Assembly (NCBI GenBank): GCA_024402115.1
Contig: JAKSJQ010000041.1
Span: forward strand, 1 to 17,127
Direction of reading: 5' to 3'
Length of the DNA: 17,127 nt
DNA from: Bacteroidales bacterium
GTDB lineage: Bacteria > Bacteroidota > Bacteroidia > Bacteroidales > UBA932
Positions 6,479 through 15,015 of the stretch are shown here, piece after piece (the first letter of the stretch is position 1; every line of letters begins with the position of its first letter). The translations under genes and the position numbers were made by a program. Under the pieces are notes generated by a model, which saw only the letters and a list, made by a program, of their open reading frames with translations, searched no databases and was not told the origin of the DNA.

Positions 6479-7798
6479 CTAGAGCTCCAGCTCGTTTCCT
6501 CGATAGAATTCGAGGAGCTCGGACTGATAGAGATACTCGAATCGGGCCTTCGCGAGGTCGGACTCCGCGGACATAAGTCGGGTCTTGGACTCGTTGAACT
6601 CGGTGATCCCGGACTTTCCGGTCTCGTACTTAGCCGTTGCCAGGTCGAATGCGTCCTGAGCGCTCTTGGCTGCCACCTTGCTGCTGAAATACTTGTCACG
6701 GGCACCCACGGCATTGTAGTAAGCCTGCTGAATCTCCTTGTAGAGACTCTTCTTGCTGCTCTCCAGCTGAAGCTCCTGGTTGTGTTTCTGGAGCTTTGCA
6801 GAACGTATCTGGTTCCTGGTCTGGAGACGGTCGAAGATAGGTACGTTGAGGCTGAGACCGAGGTACTGGCTGAAGTTGTTCTTTGCCTGCTGGCCGAAGT
6901 TGGCCGAAGCATAACCGGAAGAGGTGTAGTAGTTGGTGCCGATTCCTCCGTTGAGGGAAATCGTCGGGATGTATCCGCTCTTAGCTAGCTTGATGTTTCG
7001 GTCCGCATATGCAAGACGGACCATCTCGGACTTGATCGCCGGCTTGACCTGGACTGCCTCTGCATAGATATCCTCAGGACTCATCAGGAGCATGTCGTCG
7101 ATGCCATCGGTGTCGGGACGGACGATGGAGAATCCTTCCGGAGAAGGAAGCTCGAGGAGCTGGCTCAGGTCGAGCAGGGCAAGGGAGAGGTTATTGCGGG
7201 CCTGGGTGAGCGATAGCGTGCTCTGCGCGAGGGTTGCCTCCTGCGCAGAAACCTCAGCTCGCGAAGACTTTCCGTTAGCTGCCATCTCGCTGAGTCGCTC
7301 GACCTGCATCTTGTCGATCTCCACCTGACTCTCGGCCACCTCGACTATCTCCATGTCGTAGAGTATCTGCACATAGGCCTGTGCTACCGCTACGCGGATG
7401 TCGTCCTTCGCCTTCTCGAGATCGGCGGTAGCGGCCTCGAGATCGAGCTTGCTCAGGGCGATGTTGTGGACATTCTGCAGTCCGGAGAATATCGGAACGT
7501 CTGCACCGAGGCTGAACGAGGTGCTGGTGGTATTTGCATTCGCATAGGTGTTGTCAGCGGTGAGGCCTCGTCCGAAGGAGAAGTTCTGGCTTGCGCTGCC
7601 GCTGATTCCAGGGAGTCTCCTGTTCTTGGCGGAGTTGACTGCGACATCCTTGCTCTCCACGTTGATGGCGCTCTGCTGTATGGTGATGTTGTTCTCCAGG
7701 GCATGCTCGATGCACTCCGCGAGTGTCCATTCCCTCTGCTGAGCTCCGGCGATGAGGCTCGACGCAAGAAGAATCGATGCTGTAAATATCTTTCTCAT
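6479..7798 (-). CDS. TolC-family outer-membrane efflux channel
   Basis: Outer-membrane factor of a tripartite exporter, forming the trimeric barrel and periplasmic tunnel through which the inner-membrane pump discharges. The 439 residues begin with a signal peptide (about 1-19, cut near AGAQ) with no lipobox cysteine, then WTLAECIEHALENN, the usual start of the mature domain. Two internally similar halves are visible, each with a strand ending VPIFxxLQ (near residues 100-107 and 323-330) followed by a long alpha-helical, Ala/Gln/Glu-rich stretch, as in the two OEP domains of TolC. It starts 14 nt after the adaptor gene and is the last gene of the five-gene operon, just before the terminator at 6436. 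The substrate cannot be read from the sequence. Confidence 0.93.
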   Translation of the reverse strand: MRKIFTASILLASSLIAGAQQREWTLAECIEHALENNITIQQSAINVESKDVAVNSAKNRRLPGISGSASQNFSFGRGLTADNTYANANTTSTSFSLGADVPIFSGLQNVHNIALSKLDLEAATADLEKAKDDIRVAVAQAYVQILYDMEIVEVAESQVEIDKMQVERLSEMAANGKSSRAEVSAQEATLAQSTLSLTQARNNLSLALLDLSQLLELPSPEGFSIVRPDTDGIDDMLLMSPEDIYAEAVQVKPAIKSEMVRLAYADRNIKLAKSGYIPTISLNGGIGTNYYTSSGYASANFGQQAKNNFSQYLGLSLNVPIFDRLQTRNQIRSAKLQKHNQELQLESSKKSLYKEIQQAYYNAVGARDKYFSSKVAAKSAQDAFDLATAKYETGKSGITEFNESKTRLMSAESDLAKARFEYLYQSELLEFYRGNELEL

Positions 7799-7812
7799 CT
7801 GCGCTCTGATCT

Positions 7813-8904
7813 TTATTCGTTGACGATTCTCGGACCACGTACGATGTCGCCCTTGCTCAGGCCGTCCTTCACCTCGATGTTGATTCCGTCGCTGAGTCCG
7901 GTGACGATGCGTATTCTCTTGTAGCTGCCGTCATCAGACTTCTTCTGCACGTATACGTCGTCTCCCTCGAACTCAAGGGCGCTCTCCGGAACTGAGAGTA
8001 CAGCCTCTGCGCTTTCGAGGACGATCTCCGCGTTCGCGCTGTATCCTGAACGTATCGTGCTCTCGCTGTCGACGTTCACCGCAGCCTTGATCTCGAACTG
8101 GTTTGCGCCGTTCTTCTCGACGGCCTTAGGCGAGATGTACTCGAGGGTCGCGTCGAAGGAATAGTTCTGAAGCGCACCGATGGTGATCTTCACTGGAACG
8201 CCCTCGAAGAGCGAACCTACCTCTGTCTCGTCCACATTGCCGTCGAAGATGAGGTCCTTCATGTCGGCTACGGTCGCCACGGTAGTACCGTCGTTCATGG
8301 TGTTCGCCTGGATGACTGAATTACCCACCTTAACCGGAACGTCGAGGATGAGACCGGTGATGGTAGAGCGCACGAGGGTTGAGCTCGACTTAGCATTCGA
8401 TGAGGACACGCCGTCGCGGATTACCTCGAGAGCATCCTGCGCGGCGGATTTCTCCTCCTTTGCCTGGTTGAGGGACTGGGTCGCCTTGTCGAATTCCTCT
8501 GCGCTGATGAGTTCCTTGCCGTAGAGGGTCTTCATTCGGTCGAAGTCAATCTGCGCCTGCTTGAGGTTGAGCTCAGCGAGACGTACGCGGCTCTGTGCCG
8601 AGCTCAGCGAGTTCATGTCCGGGATGACCTTGAGCTTCGCGATCACTTCGTTCTCCTGCACGGTCTCGCCTGCCTCCTTGTAGAGCTCGGCGATGATGCC
8701 GTTGATCTGAGGCTTGATGTCGACTTCGTTGCGCGGGATGATCTTGCCGGTTACGACGGCAGTGCGATGGATGTCCATCACGCTCGCCTCGAGCTCCTGA
8801 TACTTGATCTCCTCTGGCTTCGACTTCTTGTAGAGGAACACGAAAGTCCATACAAAAATCAGTGCGACCAGCGCAAAACTAAGGTACTTGATGATCTTCT
8901 TCAT
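7813..8904 (-). CDS. Periplasmic adaptor (membrane fusion) protein, MacA/HlyD type
   Basis: Links the inner-membrane ABC permeases to the TolC-type channel. The 363 residues start with one membrane anchor (about 7-24) followed by a charged KKSKPEE. A lipoyl-like half motif lies at about 52-93 (VTGKIIPRNEVDIKPQINGI), then a helical hairpin (about 98-163, rich in Ala, Gln, Lys, Glu), the second lipoyl half (about 177-200), a beta-barrel domain and a membrane-proximal C-terminal domain. This order is that of MacA/HlyD adaptors in the RND/HlyD superfamily. The N-terminus is an uncleaved anchor and not a lipoprotein signal, as there is no lipobox Cys. Spacing is 15 nt from the upstream permease gene and 14 nt to the downstream channel gene. 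Confidence 0.93.
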   Translation of the reverse strand: MKKIIKYLSFALVALIFVWTFVFLYKKSKPEEIKYQELEASVMDIHRTAVVTGKIIPRNEVDIKPQINGIIAELYKEAGETVQENEVIAKLKVIPDMNSLSSAQSRVRLAELNLKQAQIDFDRMKTLYGKELISAEEFDKATQSLNQAKEEKSAAQDALEVIRDGVSSSNAKSSSTLVRSTITGLILDVPVKVGNSVIQANTMNDGTTVATVADMKDLIFDGNVDETEVGSLFEGVPVKITIGALQNYSFDATLEYISPKAVEKNGANQFEIKAAVNVDSESTIRSGYSANAEIVLESAEAVLSVPESALEFEGDDVYVQKKSDDGSYKRIRIVTGLSDGINIEVKDGLSKGDIVRGPRIVNE

Positions 8905-8919
8905 ATCGTTTTTCGTTTT

Positions 8920-10152
8920 TTATTCATCTCTCATTGCGTCCACAGGCTTGATGTGCATGGCTCTCATCGCCGGTGCGAGTCCGGCGGCGAGTCCCAGTAC
9001 GGTCAGCAGCAGCGCTGCGCCGACGGCAAGGCCGAAACTGATCTGGAACGGTGTGCCGTCGTTCACTCCAGCCTCCACCATCGCCAGTATGCCGACGGTG
9101 AATACTATGCTTGCAAGGCCTGAGACCATGGTCAGAAGTACGCTCTCTGACATGATCTGACCCAATATGTCCGAAGGTGTCGCGCCAATCGCGCGGCGTA
9201 TTCCTATCTCGACCGTCCTTTCCTTGACGGTAACCATCATGATGTTGCTGACGCCTATAGCACCGGCGAGCAGGGTGCCGAGTCCTATGAGCCATATCAG
9301 CATGTCCACTCCCCGGAAGATGTTGTCGACCAGGGTGAATATCTCTTCCGCGTTCAGGACGAACACGGCCGGCTTGTCAGTCTCGTCGAAGAGGTGCTCG
9401 CGTGCGATGATCTTTCGTATTCTCTTCTCCAGCGAGGACATCTTGACTCCGTCCTTTCCTATCATGCATATCAGGTCCACGTTCTCACCTCGGTGGTATA
9501 TCTGCTGGGCGAGGGTGAGAGGAATGCTGACGGTCTCGTCGGCACTTCCGTTGATGCTGATGTTTCCGCTGTTGTTGTCGACGCCGACTATCTGGTAATA
9601 GCTGGATCCCACCTGGATGAAGGTTCCGCAAGGATCCCCTCCGTCCGGGAAGAGGGTCTCGTAAATCTTTTTTCCTACGACGCAGACCTTGCGCGCGTTG
9701 GCCTCGTCTACGGAGTTTATGTACCTTCCGTACCTGAGGTCAGGGGTCTCGATACGAGAGTATTCCGGGCGCACTCCCTTGATCGAACAGCTTGCCGAAA
9801 GCTCGCCGTTGACCGCGTTTCCGCCCCATACTGCTATGGTCGGAGTCACGACCTCAAGCTCTGGGACCATGATCTTCAGCCTCTCAATGTCCTTGACGGT
9901 GAGATTCCATGTCCTTCCCTCCTGCATGCCCTTGTACGGCTTCGTCGTCTCGGACGCGAAGAGGAAGGTCGAGTTGGTCGCGAAGCCCTCGAAGTTGCTC
10001 ATCAGCTTCGCCTTCACTCCCTGTCCTCCGCCGAGCATGAACAGGAGCATGAACAGTCCCCAGAACACGCCGAAACCGGTGAGCAGGCTCCTGCTCTTGT
10101 TCCTGGTCAGCGTGTCGAACACCTCTCTGTATGAATCTACGTCGAATCTCAT
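8920..10152 (-). CDS. ABC transporter permease, MacB/FtsX type (second in operon)
   Basis: Inner-membrane subunit of a type VII (MacB-like) ABC exporter; such proteins transmit ATPase motion to a periplasmic domain and are not classical channels. The 410 residues show TM1 at about 22-42, a large periplasmic MacB_PCD domain (about 45-280), then TM2 (about 283-303), the cytosolic coupling segment VTVKERTVEIGIRRAIGAT, TM3 (about 333-358) and TM4 (about 370-395), ending IKPVDAMRDE. No ATPase domain is fused. Its start lies one base after the stop of the first permease gene. It is a clear paralogue of that protein at the N-terminal SLLTGFGVFWGLFML and in the FtsX domain, but the periplasmic domains have diverged, which fits a heterodimeric pair. 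Confidence 0.92.
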   Translation of the reverse strand: MRFDVDSYREVFDTLTRNKSRSLLTGFGVFWGLFMLLFMLGGGQGVKAKLMSNFEGFATNSTFLFASETTKPYKGMQEGRTWNLTVKDIERLKIMVPELEVVTPTIAVWGGNAVNGELSASCSIKGVRPEYSRIETPDLRYGRYINSVDEANARKVCVVGKKIYETLFPDGGDPCGTFIQVGSSYYQIVGVDNNSGNISINGSADETVSIPLTLAQQIYHRGENVDLICMIGKDGVKMSSLEKRIRKIIAREHLFDETDKPAVFVLNAEEIFTLVDNIFRGVDMLIWLIGLGTLLAGAIGVSNIMMVTVKERTVEIGIRRAIGATPSDILGQIMSESVLLTMVSGLASIVFTVGILAMVEAGVNDGTPFQISFGLAVGAALLLTVLGLAAGLAPAMRAMHIKPVDAMRDE

Positions 10153-10153
10153 G

Positions 10154-11419
10154 CTAGTCTGCCCTCAATGCCTCTATTGGTCTTACACGACCCGCCTTCA
10201 GGGCCGGGATGAGTCCTGCTATGGTTCCTGCCACGATAAGTACTATGGTCGCCTCGATCGCGACGTCGAGTCCTACGGAGCAGTCTCCGGACGTCACGAT
10301 GTGCTCGCCCATGATCTCCAGGTCTCCGTTGAAGATGGTGTTCATGTATTCGCATCCCAGCATGCCCAGCAGCATGCCTATGTACCCGAACACCGCCGTT
10401 ATGCTGACGCTCTCCGCGATGATGAGCTTCACTATGCTGGCGGGTGATGCGCCGATGGCCTTCCTGATCCCGAACTCGTGCGTGCGCTCCTTGACCGTGA
10501 TGAGCATGATGTTCGATACGCCGACGACGCCGCTGAGCAGGGTGAACAGACCCACGATCCACAGAGCGGTGGTGACGATGCCCATTCCCATATCCATCTG
10601 CAAATTCTGCTTGAAGCTGTTCCTTATCCACAGCGCACCCCTGTCGGACGGGTCGGCCCTGTGGTGCTTGTTGATGACAGCCCTGTAGCGGGCTTCGAAC
10701 TCGTCATTCGCCTGTTCGGAGTCGAGTCCATGGAAGGTGAAGATGATCCTGTCCGGGTGGTCTCCCTTTGCGAATACGGTCCTGAGAGTGGTGTATGGCA
10801 CATAGGTGTCCGATTCCATCATGCTGTTGTCGGTCTTGTATATGCCGACGATGACGAAGGAGTAATCGTCTACCTTCACTCTCTTTCCTATTATCCTTTC
10901 GATATTGATGTTCTCTCCGAAGAGGCGCTCGATGTCTGCCTGGGACATGACTATGCTCTTTCTCTCCTGCCTCAAGTCGTTCTCGTTGATATAGCGGCCG
11001 GCCAGTATCTTCTCCGGTCGTATCTTGTCCGAGAGGGGAGTCACGCCGGTCAGAGAGGTGGTGAAATGGCTTTTCCCGTTGCTGATGGTCAGGCTCGAGG
11101 CATGGACGATAGGAGCGACCTCGTCGATGTTGTCCGCGAACTGCGGGCTTGCGGTGATCTTCGTGTCCTCGTCGTCGAGTCTTATGCGTCGTCCCTGCTG
11201 CAGTCCGTCGAACGCGACCGAGGTCTGCCCCGGATAGATGGTCATGTTGTTCATCTGTACGTCCGCCATGTTCGCCTTCATGTTGTTCTTCAGACCGTTT
11301 CCGGCACCGAGGAGAATGATGAGCATGAAGATACCCCAAGCCACGGCGAAGCCTGTCAGGCAGGTTCGCAGCTTGTTGCGACGCACGGATTCCCATATTT
11401 CGTTCAGCAGGTCGAACAT
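10154..11419 (-). CDS. ABC transporter permease, MacB/FtsX type (first in operon)
   Basis: Inner-membrane partner of the adjacent permease. The 421 residues have TM1 at about 18-40 (TCLTGFAVAWGIFMLIILLG), a large periplasmic domain (about 45-285), TM2 (about 287-307), the coupling motif VSNIMLITVKERTHEFGIRKAIGASP, TM3 (about 333-357), and TM4 (about 388-412) before VRPIEALRAD. A stretch of about 25 residues between TM3 and TM4 (about 358-385) contains two Cys, one after TM3 and one in SGDCSVG, and is longer than the same loop in the second permease. The start lies 4 nt after the ATPase stop and the stop is one base before the next permease, so the three genes are tightly coupled. Substrate unknown: macrolide, peptide or lipid export are all possible for this class. 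Confidence 0.92.
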   Translation of the reverse strand: MFDLLNEIWESVRRNKLRTCLTGFAVAWGIFMLIILLGAGNGLKNNMKANMADVQMNNMTIYPGQTSVAFDGLQQGRRIRLDDEDTKITASPQFADNIDEVAPIVHASSLTISNGKSHFTTSLTGVTPLSDKIRPEKILAGRYINENDLRQERKSIVMSQADIERLFGENINIERIIGKRVKVDDYSFVIVGIYKTDNSMMESDTYVPYTTLRTVFAKGDHPDRIIFTFHGLDSEQANDEFEARYRAVINKHHRADPSDRGALWIRNSFKQNLQMDMGMGIVTTALWIVGLFTLLSGVVGVSNIMLITVKERTHEFGIRKAIGASPASIVKLIIAESVSITAVFGYIGMLLGMLGCEYMNTIFNGDLEIMGEHIVTSGDCSVGLDVAIEATIVLIVAGTIAGLIPALKAGRVRPIEALRAD

Positions 11420-11423
11420 CTCG

Positions 11424-12146
11424 CTATTTCATTATGGTTGATGTTCCGAACGCGGATGCGTTGTGGAGGTCGTTCATCTCTATCTTGCCGATCAGGCCGT
11501 CCTTGATGTGCACGATCTTGTTGGTGCAGTTTGCGACTCCGCTCTCATGGGTGACTACGATGATCGTGACGCCTTCCTCCCTGTTGAGGCGTCCGAGAAG
11601 CTCCATCACCTCCACCGAAGTCTTAGAGTCAAGCGCTCCGGTAGGCTCGTCCGCGAGAATGATCTGCGGATTGGTGATCAGCGCCCTGGCGATGGCCACG
11701 CGCTGCTTCTGTCCGCCCGACATCTCGTTTGGATAGTGCTGGGCCCAGTCTGCGAGTCCGAGGCGGTCCAGGTATTCCATCGCCATCGCATGTCTCTTGC
11801 TGCGGCCCACTCCCTGATAGAATAGCGGCAGCTCGACGTTCTCGACGGCGGTCTTGAAGCTGATGAGGTTGAATGACTGGAAGATGAAACCTATCATGTG
11901 GTTCCTGTAGTCCGCGGCCTGCTTCTCGGTGAGACCCTTGATCAGTTTCCCATCGAGCCAGTATTCGCCTGTGTCGTAATCGTCCAGGATTCCCAGGATG
12001 TTGAGGAGGGTGGACTTACCCGATCCGGATGAGCCCATGATGGACACGAATTCACCCCTGTCTATGCTGAGGTCTATACCCTTCAGCACGTGCAGGGGCT
12101 GTCCGTTGTCGTATGTCTTGTTGACGTCCTTGAGTTCTAGAAGCAT
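11424..12146 (-). CDS. ABC transporter ATP-binding protein, MacB/LolD type
   Basis: Stand-alone nucleotide-binding subunit that powers the two downstream permeases. In 240 residues it has a complete set of motifs: Walker A GSSGSGKST (38-46), Q-loop FIFQSFNL (87-94), signature MSGGQ (142-146), Walker B IILADEP (162-168), D-loop ALDS (171-174) and H-loop H200. The SFNLIS sequence after the Q-loop and the DEPTGALDSKT stretch are typical of the MacB/LolD/FtsE group. The last 20 or so residues after IGKIEMND extend slightly beyond the usual end. It is the first gene of the operon, with a probable promoter in the 82-nt gap before it. One ATPase gene with two permease genes implies an ATPase homodimer under a permease heterodimer, or alternative homodimers. 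Confidence 0.95.
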   Translation of the reverse strand: MLLELKDVNKTYDNGQPLHVLKGIDLSIDRGEFVSIMGSSGSGKSTLLNILGILDDYDTGEYWLDGKLIKGLTEKQAADYRNHMIGFIFQSFNLISFKTAVENVELPLFYQGVGRSKRHAMAMEYLDRLGLADWAQHYPNEMSGGQKQRVAIARALITNPQIILADEPTGALDSKTSVEVMELLGRLNREEGVTIIVVTHESGVANCTNKIVHIKDGLIGKIEMNDLHNASAFGTSTIMK

Positions 12147-12174
12147 AGCGTTAAATTCAGGTGTTGCCAGTCAC

Positions 12175-12182
12175 CAAAGTTA
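12175..12182 (-). promoter_or_regulatory. Probable -7 element of the efflux operon promoter
   Basis: Read on the minus strand this is TAACTTTG, an exact match to TAnnTTTG, placed 28 nt before the ATPase start codon in the 82-nt gap after the MFS genes. No good TTTG lies at the expected 17-23 nt upstream, so the promoter may be weak or activator-dependent, or transcription may also come from the MFS genes. Confidence 0.45.
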
Positions 12183-12228
12183 TGCCATTTAGACGCAAGT
12201 ATGTGCAGAAAGTTACAAAAATTCGTAA

Positions 12229-13557
12229 TTATTCGTCCTGAGGCAGCTTTATTATCCTGAGGACGATGGCCACTGTTATCGCGGTGAGACCGAGTACGAT
12301 GAATAGCCACTCCACCTTCGCCACCGCTTCGAGCTCGGTAGCATTGCTCAGGCTGGAGAATATCCTGCCGACTACCTTAGGCACGAAGTAGAGGCCCATG
12401 TTCTGTATCCAGTAGATCAGCGAGTACGCCGTTCCGAGGTTCTTCTCCGGGATGATCTTAGGTACAGAAGGCCACATGGCTGATGGCACGAGGGAGTATC
12501 CTATGCCGAGGAAGCCGATTCCGAGGTAACCGAAGAATGCAACTCCCTGCGGTGCGAACGCGATAGTGAGATGGCCCAGGAGCACGCAGAGCGCACCCGA
12601 GATCATCCAGAGCGTCGCCTTTCCCACCTTGTCGACGAGCACGCCGAACAGCGGAGTGAACACTATCGTGAAGAAAGGAATCATGGCGACCATGGTGCCG
12701 GCGGTTGAGGCTTCGATTCCGAAGCGTGGGATCACTACCGCGGTTCCGAACTTCTTGAAGGAGCTGACGCAGCAGTAGAAGGTGACGCAGAGAAGCCCGA
12801 TCAGCAGGAATCTTGGATTCTTGAGCACGTCGAATATGTCGCTGAAGCGGAACTTGTTCTCTTCCGTGACTTCGCCTCTCTTGTAGGAGATGCCCTTCGC
12901 CTTGTCGAACTTGGCGTCGAGAAGGGTGAAGAATACCCATGCTATGCCGCCCAGGAGCAGGAACGCGAGTCCTACGAGCGCAGGTCTGGATGTGTCTGCC
13001 AGGGTGTAGAAGTCCTTCGGAACACCCACGATGAAGGGAGCCGCGATGAGCGCGATGCCGGTGCCCAGTCTGGCGATTGCAAGCTGGAGTCCCATCGCGA
13101 GGGACACCCTGCCGCCCTTGAACCACTTGGCGATGGAACGGGTAACGGCGACGCCCGCAATCTCGCTGCCCAGTCCGAAGGTCATCCTGCCGATGCGCCC
13201 GAGCGCGATGGCAGTGCCGTCGGGAAGGCCGGACGATACCGCATAGTAGGCGAGGGCTGCTCCTCCTACCATCATTCCGAGGAAGATGGATCCCATGATC
13301 CTGACGCCGAAGACATCGAGCAGTATGCCTCCAATGATGAGACCTCCGCAGATGCAGAGCAGGCTGTAGTCTCCGATGAAGTCTCCAAGCATGGCCGAAT
13401 CCCAGCCGAGCTCGAGGGTCTCAGGGTTCTTGAAAAGATGCGATACCGTAGAGAACATGTCGTCGAAGAAATACGACGCGAACATCGGTATCACAAGACA
13501 GAAAAGAGCCGCCCAGCAGGCGGCTCCTTCTATTCTGAAGCCTTTCTTCTCAGGCAT
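12229..13557 (-). CDS. MFS transporter (second of a tandem pair)
   Basis: Inner-membrane secondary transporter with 12 predicted helices in 442 residues and no cleavable signal. Motif A-like GGILLDVFGVR lies at 76-86 between helices 2 and 3, KWFKGGRVSLAMGLQLAIARLG at 144-165, and the distinctive SAMWPSVPKIIP...LGTAYSLIYWIQNMG at 359-388. This last motif resembles the MFSD1-like branch (the animal lysosomal dipeptide transporter group) as I remember it, so small peptides are one possible substrate class; the sequence does not prove it. Its ATG shares one base with the stop of the upstream paralogue, so translation is probably coupled. The two proteins share the motifs but differ widely elsewhere, so the duplication is old. 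An 82-nt gap separates it from the efflux operon, with only a weak hairpin. Confidence 0.88.
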   Translation of the reverse strand: MPEKKGFRIEGAACWAALFCLVIPMFASYFFDDMFSTVSHLFKNPETLELGWDSAMLGDFIGDYSLLCICGGLIIGGILLDVFGVRIMGSIFLGMMVGGAALAYYAVSSGLPDGTAIALGRIGRMTFGLGSEIAGVAVTRSIAKWFKGGRVSLAMGLQLAIARLGTGIALIAAPFIVGVPKDFYTLADTSRPALVGLAFLLLGGIAWVFFTLLDAKFDKAKGISYKRGEVTEENKFRFSDIFDVLKNPRFLLIGLLCVTFYCCVSSFKKFGTAVVIPRFGIEASTAGTMVAMIPFFTIVFTPLFGVLVDKVGKATLWMISGALCVLLGHLTIAFAPQGVAFFGYLGIGFLGIGYSLVPSAMWPSVPKIIPEKNLGTAYSLIYWIQNMGLYFVPKVVGRIFSSLSNATELEAVAKVEWLFIVLGLTAITVAIVLRIIKLPQDE

Positions 13558-14927
13558 TATTTCTTGAGGTTAGGCTGCTCGAGACCATATCCCTTCTTCT
13601 TGTCCTCGAGCTTGAGGAGAAGAGCGATGACTACGGAGATGATACCGAAGCAAGCGAAGATGATCATACTGTTGGTGTAGTCGATGACGCCGTCAGCACC
13701 GGTGTTCGCCTGGTTGACCTTACCGATCATGATAGGAACCATTGAGAGGCCGATGTTCTGGATGTAGAAGATCACCGAGTAGGCTGTACCGAGAAGCTTC
13801 ATAGGGATGATCTTCGGAACTGAAGGCCACATCGCAGAAGGAACGAGACCGAATGCGATTCCGAGGAGTATCATCACGAAGATTGCGAGGATCCAGCTGT
13901 TGAGAGGCAGTGCGAAGATTGCGTGTACGGCGGTGAGGATGATACTGCCGATGAGCATGAGGGTCGCACCCTTCCCATACTTGTCATATACGCCGCCGAA
14001 GAGCGGGGTGAGGATGATGGTGCCGAAAGGAAGCATCGCAGGGATGAGTCCGGCGACGTTCTCGGCTACGCCATACTTGAACACCATGAGCTTGGTAGCG
14101 AACTTGAGGAATGGGAACACGCCTGCGTAGAACATGAGGCAGAGCACTGCGATGTACCAGAAGCCCTTGTTGACGAAGAGGGTCTTGAGGTCAGCGAACT
14201 TGAAGCCTTCCTCTGGGTCTGACTCCATGATTGCGGAAGCTGAAGCGTCCTCCTTCTTGTCCATCACGCAGTAGACGATGAAGCTGATCATACCGATGCA
14301 GAGCATTGCTGCGCCGAGTCCTACCGATGCGGAAGCGGCACCCATGTGCTTTGCGAAAGGAAGTGCGAAAGCGAGCGCACCTGCGGTACCGATACGGGCG
14401 AGAGCCACCTGGAGACCCATCGCGAGGGCAAGCTCATGGCCTGTGAACCATTTTACGATGACCTTGCTGACGGTGATTCCGGCGATCTCGCAACCCACGC
14501 CGTAGGTCGCGAATCCAACACATGCCCATATTACCTGCATTCCGTATGTGCCTATGCCGAAAGGAAGGGTGAGGGTGCCCTCGAAAGGATGACCTACCGC
14601 ATACCACTTGATGAGCGCACCTCCGAACATCAGGGCAGTCGAGAGTATACCGGTGAAGCGGATACCGAACTTGTCGAGGATGATACCTCCGAAGAAGAGG
14701 AGGAGAAGGAATACGTTGAAGAATCCATAGGAACCGGAGAAGAATCCGTATTCGTCACTTGACCAGCCGAGACCTCCGTCCGACACCGATGCGGTGAGGA
14801 GTGGCTCGAGTGGGGACATCACGTCCGTGAAGAAGTATCCGAACATCATGGTGCAGGATACGATGAGCAGCGCGGTCCACCTTGCGGCAGAGCTGTCGCT
14901 GAGCTTTTTGCTGATAGCCTGTGTCAT
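13557..14927 (-). CDS. MFS transporter (first of a tandem pair)
   Basis: Inner-membrane secondary transporter of 456 residues with 12 predicted helices. Motif A GGIILDKFGIR is at 80-90, KWFTGHELALAMGLQVALARIG at 159-180, a cytosolic central loop rich in Asp, Glu and Lys at about 222-248, a second motif A-like GGVYDKYGKGA at 311-321, and SAMWPSVPKIIP...LGTAYSVIFYIQNIG at 364-393. The C-terminus is a short Lys-rich cytosolic tail. It is the first gene after a near-consensus promoter at 14964-14994, and its TAA overlaps the ATG of the downstream paralogue by one base. I place it in the same MFSD1-like group as that gene. The substrate is unknown; the pair could transport different substrates or work as a heteromer. 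Confidence 0.88.
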   Translation of the reverse strand: MTQAISKKLSDSSAARWTALLIVSCTMMFGYFFTDVMSPLEPLLTASVSDGGLGWSSDEYGFFSGSYGFFNVFLLLLFFGGIILDKFGIRFTGILSTALMFGGALIKWYAVGHPFEGTLTLPFGIGTYGMQVIWACVGFATYGVGCEIAGITVSKVIVKWFTGHELALAMGLQVALARIGTAGALAFALPFAKHMGAASASVGLGAAMLCIGMISFIVYCVMDKKEDASASAIMESDPEEGFKFADLKTLFVNKGFWYIAVLCLMFYAGVFPFLKFATKLMVFKYGVAENVAGLIPAMLPFGTIILTPLFGGVYDKYGKGATLMLIGSIILTAVHAIFALPLNSWILAIFVMILLGIAFGLVPSAMWPSVPKIIPMKLLGTAYSVIFYIQNIGLSMVPIMIGKVNQANTGADGVIDYTNSMIIFACFGIISVVIALLLKLEDKKKGYGLEQPNLKK

Positions 14928-14963
14928 TTTATCTATGATGAATTAATATCGACTCAATCCTTG

Positions 14964-14994
14964 CGAAGATAAGCTTTTTATGCGTTTTGTCAAA
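14964..14994 (-). promoter_or_regulatory. Bacteroidetes-type promoter for the MFS pair
   Basis: On the minus strand: TTTG (14994-14991), a 19-nt spacer, then TATCTTCG (14971-14964), one mismatch from TAnnTTTG. The MFS start codon is 36 nt downstream, leaving a leader of about 30 nt. The -33 element is half of an inverted TTTTG-T-CAAAA at 14985-14995 in the gap that divides this operon from dxs. Confidence 0.6.
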
Positions 14995-15015
14995 AAAAGT
15001 CTTAACTTAGCACCT

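Noticed and set aside
10478..11506. A 342-codon open frame on the plus strand opposite the first permease gene.
   Set aside because: The minus strand encodes a recognisable FtsX-type permease here; the antisense frame has no motif, signal or promoter and crosses into the ATPase gene.
14980..15015. An upstream in-frame ATG that would extend Dxs by 12 residues.
   Set aside because: The extension lies over the divergent MFS promoter, and the protein from 15016 starts as other Dxs do.
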